64,000 nt of DNA from positions 62,001 to 126,000 of the forward strand of contig CP096134.1 in NCBI GenBank assembly GCA_023242925.1. Reading direction: 5' to 3'. This DNA comes from Hyphomonadaceae bacterium JAD_PAG50586_4 (GTDB lineage: Bacteria; Pseudomonadota; Alphaproteobacteria; Caulobacterales; Aquidulcibacteraceae). Of this stretch, positions 59,292-64,000 are shown piece by piece (position 1 is the first letter of the stretch; each line of letters starts with the position of its first letter). Below the pieces are notes generated by a model, which worked only from the letters and a program-made list of their open reading frames with translations, was not told the origin of the DNA and searched no databases. Both the position numbers and the translations under genes were made by a program.

Positions 59292-59828
59292 TTATTTCAT
59301 CTGCGCGTCGAGCTGTTCCGGTGAGAACAGTCCGACTTTGAGATCCTTGGCCGTATAGATAGTGACGCCGTCGGCTTTCGTGATGCCGTCCGCCACGATC
59401 ATGTGAAGCTTGCGCTGGATGACGCGCTTGGGATGGATTTCGTAGGTGACGAGCTTGGTCTTTGGCGTGATCTGGCCGCGGAATTCGAGTTCACCGACGC
59501 CAAGGGCGCGGCCGCGCCCTGGTGAACCCGCCCAAGCCATGAAGAAGCCGGTCAGCTGCCACATGGCGTCGAGGCCGAGGCAACCCGGCATGACAGGGTC
59601 GCCGCGGAAATGGCATTCGAAGAACCAGCGCTCAGGGTTGATGTCGAACTCCGCGACCATCAGACCCTTGCCGTGATCGCCGCCTTCGGCAGTGACGTTG
59701 GTGATGCGGTCGAACATCAGCATTGGCGGCAGGGGCAATTGCGCATTGCCTGGGCCATGCAGAAGGCCTTCGCCGGAGCGGATCAGGTCTTCATAGCTGA
59801 ATGAGGAGGGCCGAGCCTCGGTCGACAT
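59292..59828 (-). CDS. fabA: 3-hydroxydecanoyl-[ACP] dehydratase/isomerase
   Basis: 178 aa hotdog enzyme that introduces the cis double bond at the C10 stage. [16 protein letters not shown], catalytic His in [20 protein letters not shown] (with the catalytic Asp), [13 protein letters not shown]. First gene of the fabA-fabB pair, translated right to left. Confidence 0.95.
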   Translation of the reverse strand: MSTEARPSSFSYEDLIRSGEGLLHGPGNAQLPLPPMLMFDRITNVTAEGGDHGKGLMVAEFDINPERWFFECHFRGDPVMPGCLGLDAMWQLTGFFMAWAGSPGRGRALGVGELEFRGQITPKTKLVTYEIHPKRVIQRKLHMIVADGITKADGVTIYTAKDLKVGLFSPEQLDAQMK

Positions 59829-59932
59829 TTGTATATCTCTGCGGTGGCGGAAAATTTCCCGCTCGGCTTACAAGCCGAGGCCCGCAGGGGCAAGGCGACG
59901 CGCTTTTCAGTTTTGCTGCAGGTGCGAAGGGC

Positions 59933-60439
59933 TTAGCTTAGCGGCGTTGCGCAATCCGTGCCCCAGAGCGCGCTCGCTTCGACCCAGCCGATACGACCCC
60001 GTATGGTCACACGTCGCCAATCGCCGTCGCATCCTGTGAAGCCCGTCACAACGCCAGGCGACAGATAGGCTACAATCGCCGCGCCTTCGCGGGCTTGGCG
60101 GCGCAGCGCCACCGCTTCCGTCACATAGGCGGTACGCCGTTGTTCCAAATTCTGCGCGTGAATCCAGACTTGGTCGCCATCAGGATCGACAACGCGCCGC
60201 CACGGCCCGCTTTCGCCCGTCACCCGAAGCGGCAAGCCTGCGCGCTCATAGACCCACTCGACCTGGTGCTCGAGGCCAGGGCCGCGACGGCCATTGGCGC
60301 CTTCGGCCTTCAAACTCACGAAACGCGGCACCGGCAGGTTGGGATCCGGTCCCAGTGCGGGGGCGTCGCTCGCCGACGCGGCGTTGAGGGAGAGCAGAGC
60401 GGCCGCCGCCACAAGCGCGGCCATGATCCCATGACGCAT
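59933..60439 (-). CDS. Exported SH3-domain (SH3_4-like) protein
   Basis: 168 aa from ATG 60439, with a signal peptide cleaved after about ASAS. Two short bacterial SH3-like modules are visible: RFVSLKAEGANGRRGPG with WRRVVDPDGDQVWIH, then VALRRQAREGAAIVAYLSPG with WRRVTIRGRIGWVEAS. Such periplasmic proteins often bind peptidoglycan or partner enzymes. An ATG at 60478 is also in frame but lacks a signal-like start. Divergent from the dehydrogenase gene. Confidence 0.76.
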   Translation of the reverse strand: MRHGIMAALVAAAALLSLNAASASDAPALGPDPNLPVPRFVSLKAEGANGRRGPGLEHQVEWVYERAGLPLRVTGESGPWRRVVDPDGDQVWIHAQNLEQRRTAYVTEAVALRRQAREGAAIVAYLSPGVVTGFTGCDGDWRRVTIRGRIGWVEASALWGTDCATPLS

Positions 60440-60573
60440 GACACCCACCAATCGACGCCGATCCCGTCCGTTGCCCAAAGGGAAGGCGGCAGATGATGCA
60501 GAAGCGGCGTGAAAGCCGCTTTAACGCGCCGCCTCTTCTTGGAGTGCGGCGCAGCGTGGTTTATGCAAGCTCA

Positions 60574-61560
60574 ATGTCCGGCAAAAAGCTCAAAGTCGTC
60601 GTCACCCGCCGCCTCCCCGATCCTGTGGAGACGCGCCTGCGCGAGCTGTTCGATGCTGAGCTCAACGTCGAGGACAAGCCCTTCACCGCCGAGGACCTCG
60701 CCGCCGCCGTCGCGCGCGCCGATGTTTTGGTGCCGACGGTGACCGACCGCATTGACGGTCGTGTGCTTTCGCGCGCCGGTGAGCAGCTGCGCTTGATCGC
60801 GCAATTCGGCGCCGGCGTGGACAATATCGATGTCGCCACCGCCGTGCAGCGCGGCATCACCGTCACGAACACGCCAGGCGTTTTGACCGAAGACACCGCC
60901 GACATGACGATGGCGCTGATCCTTGCCGTGCCGCGTCGCATGGTCGAGGGCGTGAAGATCATCGAGCAGGACAAGTTCACGGGCTGGTCGCCGACGTGGA
61001 TGATGGGCCGACGCATTTGGGGCAAGCGCCTTGGCATTATTGGCATGGGCCGCATCGGCCAAGCGGTCGCGCGCCGCGCCAAGGCCTTCGGCCTGCAGAT
61101 CCATTATCACAACCGCCGCAAGGTGGCCGCCCACATCGAGCAAGAGCTTGAGGCCACCTATTGGGACAGCCTCGATCAGATGTTGTCGCGTATGGACATC
61201 GTGTCGGTGAATTGCCCGCACACGCCAGCGACCTACCATTTGCTCTCATCGCGTCGCTTGGCGTTGCTGAAGCCGCACGCTTACATCGTCAACACCGCGC
61301 GCGGTGAAGTGATCGATGAAGGCGCGCTGGCGCGCATGTTGGAAAAGGGTGAGCTCGCCGGCGCCGGCCTCGACGTGTTCGAGAACGAACCCGCGATCAA
61401 TCCCAAGCTCAAGAAGCTGCAAAACGTCGTGCTGCTGCCGCACATGGGGTCGGGCACGATCGAAGGCCGTATCGACATGGGCGAGAAGGTCATCATCAAC
61501 ATCAAGACCTTCGCCGACGGTCACAAACCGCCGGATCGCGTTATTCCCGCGATGCTTTGA
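60574..61560 (+). CDS. D-2-hydroxyacid dehydrogenase (glyoxylate/hydroxypyruvate reductase type)
   Basis: 328 aa NAD(P)H-dependent D-isomer-specific dehydrogenase. IAQFGAGVDNIDV, the Rossmann loop LGIIGMGRIGQAVARRAKAFG, catalytic Arg in VNTARGEVIDEGAL, Glu in DVFENEPAIN and His in LLPHMGSGTIEGR. I favour glyoxylate or hydroxypyruvate reduction, but the family is broad. ATG 60574 matches the domain start; the longer frame adds 27 unconserved residues. A monocistronic gene by appearance. Confidence 0.87.
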   Translation: MSGKKLKVVVTRRLPDPVETRLRELFDAELNVEDKPFTAEDLAAAVARADVLVPTVTDRIDGRVLSRAGEQLRLIAQFGAGVDNIDVATAVQRGITVTNTPGVLTEDTADMTMALILAVPRRMVEGVKIIEQDKFTGWSPTWMMGRRIWGKRLGIIGMGRIGQAVARRAKAFGLQIHYHNRRKVAAHIEQELEATYWDSLDQMLSRMDIVSVNCPHTPATYHLLSSRRLALLKPHAYIVNTARGEVIDEGALARMLEKGELAGAGLDVFENEPAINPKLKKLQNVVLLPHMGSGTIEGRIDMGEKVIINIKTFADGHKPPDRVIPAML

Positions 61561-61731
61561 ATCTGGTGAAACGCCGCCCCGTCCCATTCGTTCCAGGCAT
61601 GCTGGTGTAAGCAAGAATACGCGATTTTGCGCGCGTTTTGCGCGATTCCGTTTAACGCACTTCGAGGCGGGGCGTAGAACGCTACCGCCGGAAAGAGCGG
61701 GGCTGTCCGGCCTAAAACAGGGGACTGTCTC

Positions 61732-62769
61732 ATGCTTTCAAAATTGAAGCGTACGGCGGCGCTTGCCGCTCTACTCGTATCCGCCACCGTCGCCGGCAAA
61801 GCCCATGCGACCGAGGGCTGGTACGGCCGCGCCGACGTTGGCTATTCCGTTGACGCCTCGGTCGACATTGACGACCTCGGCGATCTTGATCTGGAGAACG
61901 ATTGGTCCGGCCATTTGGGCCTTGGCTATGGCTTCCAGAACGGCTTCCGCACAGAAGCGGAATTTGGCTACCGTAATAACGATTTCGAGGATTTCGACGG
62001 CGACGCGACGGCTTTGTCGCTGATGGCGAACCTCTTTTATGACTTCAACCGCGAGGGCAATTGGCAGCCTTATCTCGGCGTGGGCGTCGGCGGTGCGCAA
62101 GTCTCGGTGGACGGCGGCTCCGGTCCGATCACCTTCGATGACGACGATGACACGGTGTTGGCCTATCAAGCGCTCGCGGGCATCGCGTTCCCTATTTCCG
62201 ATCGCCTGCAACTCGATGTCGGCTATCGCTATTTCGTGGCGCCGGACGTGGGCGTCAGCGGCGAAATCGACGTCAGCGACGATCCGATCCCGTTCAGCCT
62301 AGACGGCGATTACAAACACCAGGCCGTGACGGTTGGTCTGCGTTGGCAATTCGGCGCTGCTGCTGCGTCACCGCCTCCGCCGCCTCCGCCCCCGCCGCCC
62401 CCGCCGCCGCCGCCGCCGCCCGTGGCGTGCCCGGCGGCTGAGTTCGTCGTGTATTTCGAGTGGGATCGCTCGAACCTCAACCAAGCGGCGCTTGAGACGA
62501 TCGATGCCGCTGTCGCGCGCGCGCGTCAGTGCAACGTCTCTGGCGTGGTTGTCGTCGGTCACACCGATACGTCGGGTTCGCCGAGCTACAACCAAGGCCT
62601 GTCGGAGCGTCGTGCTTCGGTGGTGCGTGATGCGCTCACGGCACGTGGCATTGCGGCAGGCGCCGTCACCAGCCAAGCGCGTGGTGAATCGGATCTGGCG
62701 CGTGCAACGCGTGACGGTGTGCGTGAGCCGCTGAACCGCCGTACGGCGGTGACGATCAGCTTCCGCTAA
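61732..62769 (+). CDS. OmpA-family outer-membrane protein
   Basis: 345 aa: signal peptide ending AHAT (about 27); an eight-stranded OmpA-like barrel (GWYGRADVGYSVDAS, LGLGYGFQNGFRTEAEFGYR, PYLGVGVGGAQVS, LDVGYRYFVAPDVG); a run of about sixteen Pro interrupted by little else (codons around 62370-62422); and the peptidoglycan-binding OmpA_C domain (VYFEWDRSNLN, VVVGHTDTSGSPSYNQGLSE, RGESDLARAT, NRRTAVTISFR). It ties the outer membrane to the cell wall. A strong terminator follows. Confidence 0.92.
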   Translation: MLSKLKRTAALAALLVSATVAGKAHATEGWYGRADVGYSVDASVDIDDLGDLDLENDWSGHLGLGYGFQNGFRTEAEFGYRNNDFEDFDGDATALSLMANLFYDFNREGNWQPYLGVGVGGAQVSVDGGSGPITFDDDDDTVLAYQALAGIAFPISDRLQLDVGYRYFVAPDVGVSGEIDVSDDPIPFSLDGDYKHQAVTVGLRWQFGAAAASPPPPPPPPPPPPPPPPPVACPAAEFVVYFEWDRSNLNQAALETIDAAVARARQCNVSGVVVVGHTDTSGSPSYNQGLSERRASVVRDALTARGIAAGAVTSQARGESDLARATRDGVREPLNRRTAVTISFR

Positions 62770-62790
62770 TCGTCAAAGCGCAAAGCAATT

Positions 62791-62826
62791 CGGGCCCGGC
62801 TTGTGAAAGCCGGGCCCGTTCTTTGT
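62791..62826 (+). terminator. Rho-independent terminator after the OmpA-like gene
   Basis: A perfect 12 bp stem (62791-62802 with 62807-62818) with a GTGA loop and then TTCTTT. It lies between convergent genes and might also stop the TonB-receptor transcript from the other strand, though the T tract there is weaker. Confidence 0.85.
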
Positions 62827-62842
62827 GCGCGATGTGGCTCGC

Positions 62843-64000
62843 TTAGAAGCTCGCCTGCACCGTGAGGCGCACATTGCGGCCGGGGAGGGCCAGTTCATCT
62901 TTCAAGAATGAGCTATGCACGCGGCCTTCTTCGTCAGTCAGATTGCGGCCGTCGATCCGGACCGACCACGGGCTCGCGGCGCCGTCGGGGCGGAACGAGA
63001 GCCCGGCGTTGACGAAGGTGTAGCCGTCCGTTGGCGTTTCAAACGCGGCGAGGCGCGTTTGGCTGTCGGTATCGACGACTTCAATCCGACCCTTCCAATG
63101 GGGGTTCTCCGCTTCAAGCCCAAGCGTCAGCGTCGAAGGCGGAATGCGCGGCGGGTGGCCGTCGCCGTCAAACTCTGCGCGCACCAGATCGTAGGCGGCG
63201 TCTGCCGTGAAGGCGAAACCACCGATCTCGAACACTTGCGCCGCCATAGAAATCTCGCCGCCGGTGAACGTCGCGTCTTGCTGGATGAAATTGAACACTG
63301 GGAAGATTTCCGCATCGACTGGGATGCCCGGATCGGATTCGTCCGGCGCAAAACCGCTTGTCTCAGTGCCTTCGTCCAGCCACCACACGTCGCCGCGCTC
63401 GACCAGTGCGATGTAATCCTCGAACGCGATGCGGAAGAGATTGATCTCGAAGCGCAGGGGCCCGCTGTTGAAGCGCGCCGACGCTTCGATTGAGGTCGCG
63501 GTCTCTTGACCAAGATCGGCGCCGCCGATTTCGTAGCTCTCTGTCGCGAGGTGCGGGCCGTCGGCGAACAACTCAATCGCCGTTGGCGCGCGCTCGGTCC
63601 GCGCGAGCGTGGCGCCGACAAACCAATTCTGCGCCGGGCGCACGAACACACCAGCCGACGCGCTCACATTGTCGAAGTCGCGCGAGCCGGCGGTTGCGTT
63701 GTCGATCTCGCGTTGCTCATAACGCACGCCGCCTTCAACACCCCAGGGGCCGAGATCGTAGCGTTCGACGGCAAAGAGCCCGATGTCGCGCGTATTGGTG
63801 GCGCTGATGAAGGCTTCCTCGCCGGCCGCGCCGAAATCGACGTCGCTATATTGAAGGCCGATCGCGCCATCGAGGCGGTCGCCGCCGTGGTGCGCTTCGA
63901 GCCGGCCTTCCCAGCCTTCACTGCTGAACACCGTGCCGGCTGCGCCGTCGCCCTCAAACTCGGTGTGTTCATAATCCGAATGCTGCACGCCATAATCGAG
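62843..64000 (-). CDS. TonB-dependent receptor (ZnuD-like), N terminus outside the window
   Basis: C-terminal barrel part (386 codons) of an outer-membrane receptor; the frame runs off the window end, where codons for LDYGVQ precede the first visible Met. Barrel segments include VRYEQREIDNATAGSRDFDN and FVGATLARTERAPTAIELFA followed by DGPHLATESYEIGG, the latter pair typical of the zinc/haem receptor ZnuD group. RIDGRNLTDEEGRVHSSFLK and the terminal RLTVQASF end the barrel. Whether it is zinc-regulated depends on upstream sequence not seen here. Confidence 0.85.
   Translation of the reverse strand, partial: LDYGVQHSDYEHTEFEGDGAAGTVFSSEGWEGRLEAHHGGDRLDGAIGLQYSDVDFGAAGEEAFISATNTRDIGLFAVERYDLGPWGVEGGVRYEQREIDNATAGSRDFDNVSASAGVFVRPAQNWFVGATLARTERAPTAIELFADGPHLATESYEIGGADLGQETATSIEASARFNSGPLRFEINLFRIAFEDYIALVERGDVWWLDEGTETSGFAPDESDPGIPVDAEIFPVFNFIQQDATFTGGEISMAAQVFEIGGFAFTADAAYDLVRAEFDGDGHPPRIPPSTLTLGLEAENPHWKGRIEVVDTDSQTRLAAFETPTDGYTFVNAGLSFRPDGAASPWSVRIDGRNLTDEEGRVHSSFLKDELALPGRNVRLTVQASF

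Overview
The window is a 64 kb, GC-rich, densely coding piece of an alphaproteobacterial chromosome. The main evidence is the order trmB-rimP-nusA-ylxR/L7Ae-infB-rbfA-truB-rpsO-pnp, the fabA-fabB-fabI set, IF-2, NusA and PNPase of alphaproteobacterial type, two TonB receptors and an N-terminal PodJ-like motif in a coiled-coil protein. A Caulobacterales/Hyphomonadaceae-like aquatic or soil bacterium fits best, but that is inference. I saw no rRNA, tRNA, CRISPR array, prophage or insertion sequence.

Layout. (1) 1-22.7 kb looks like a catabolic island built around acyl-CoA chemistry: a Rieske oxygenase, two LLM flavin oxidoreductases, three SnoaL/NTF2-like proteins (one a tandem fusion), two MDR reductases, an ACAD10-like phosphotransferase, enoyl-CoA hydratase, acyl-CoA dehydrogenase, an MFS carrier, a TonB receptor, a GST, an acyl-CoA ligase, a lactate-dehydrogenase-like FMN enzyme, a thiolase, a CoA-transferase and two thioesterases. 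Together they could import, activate and beta-oxidise an unidentified cyclic or aromatic compound. (2) 22.7-31.2 kb: a small nuclease, a PodJ-like coiled-coil protein and the prkA-DUF444-spoVR stress module. (3) 31.2-42.8 kb: Pif1-like helicase, cytochrome c, acyl-CoA ligase, acyl-CoA dehydrogenase, katG, a Cys/Met PLP enzyme and an aldehyde dehydrogenase. (4) 42.9-54.6 kb: the transcription/translation operon, with a palindromic element inside trmB and a lipoprotein gene between infB and rbfA. (5) 54.7-61.6 kb: type II fatty-acid genes with a PadR cassette between fabB and fabI, and a 2-hydroxyacid dehydrogenase. (6) 61.7-64 kb: an OmpA-like protein and a TonB receptor cut by the window edge.

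Sequence quality matters here. At least fifteen genes, including the essential nusA and infB, are interrupted by small indels, nearly all in short homopolymer runs and most of them a missing base. Both sides of each break keep family-conserved sequence. I read these as assembly errors of an unpolished long-read or metagenome contig rather than as true pseudogenes, and give each such gene its full reconstructed span.
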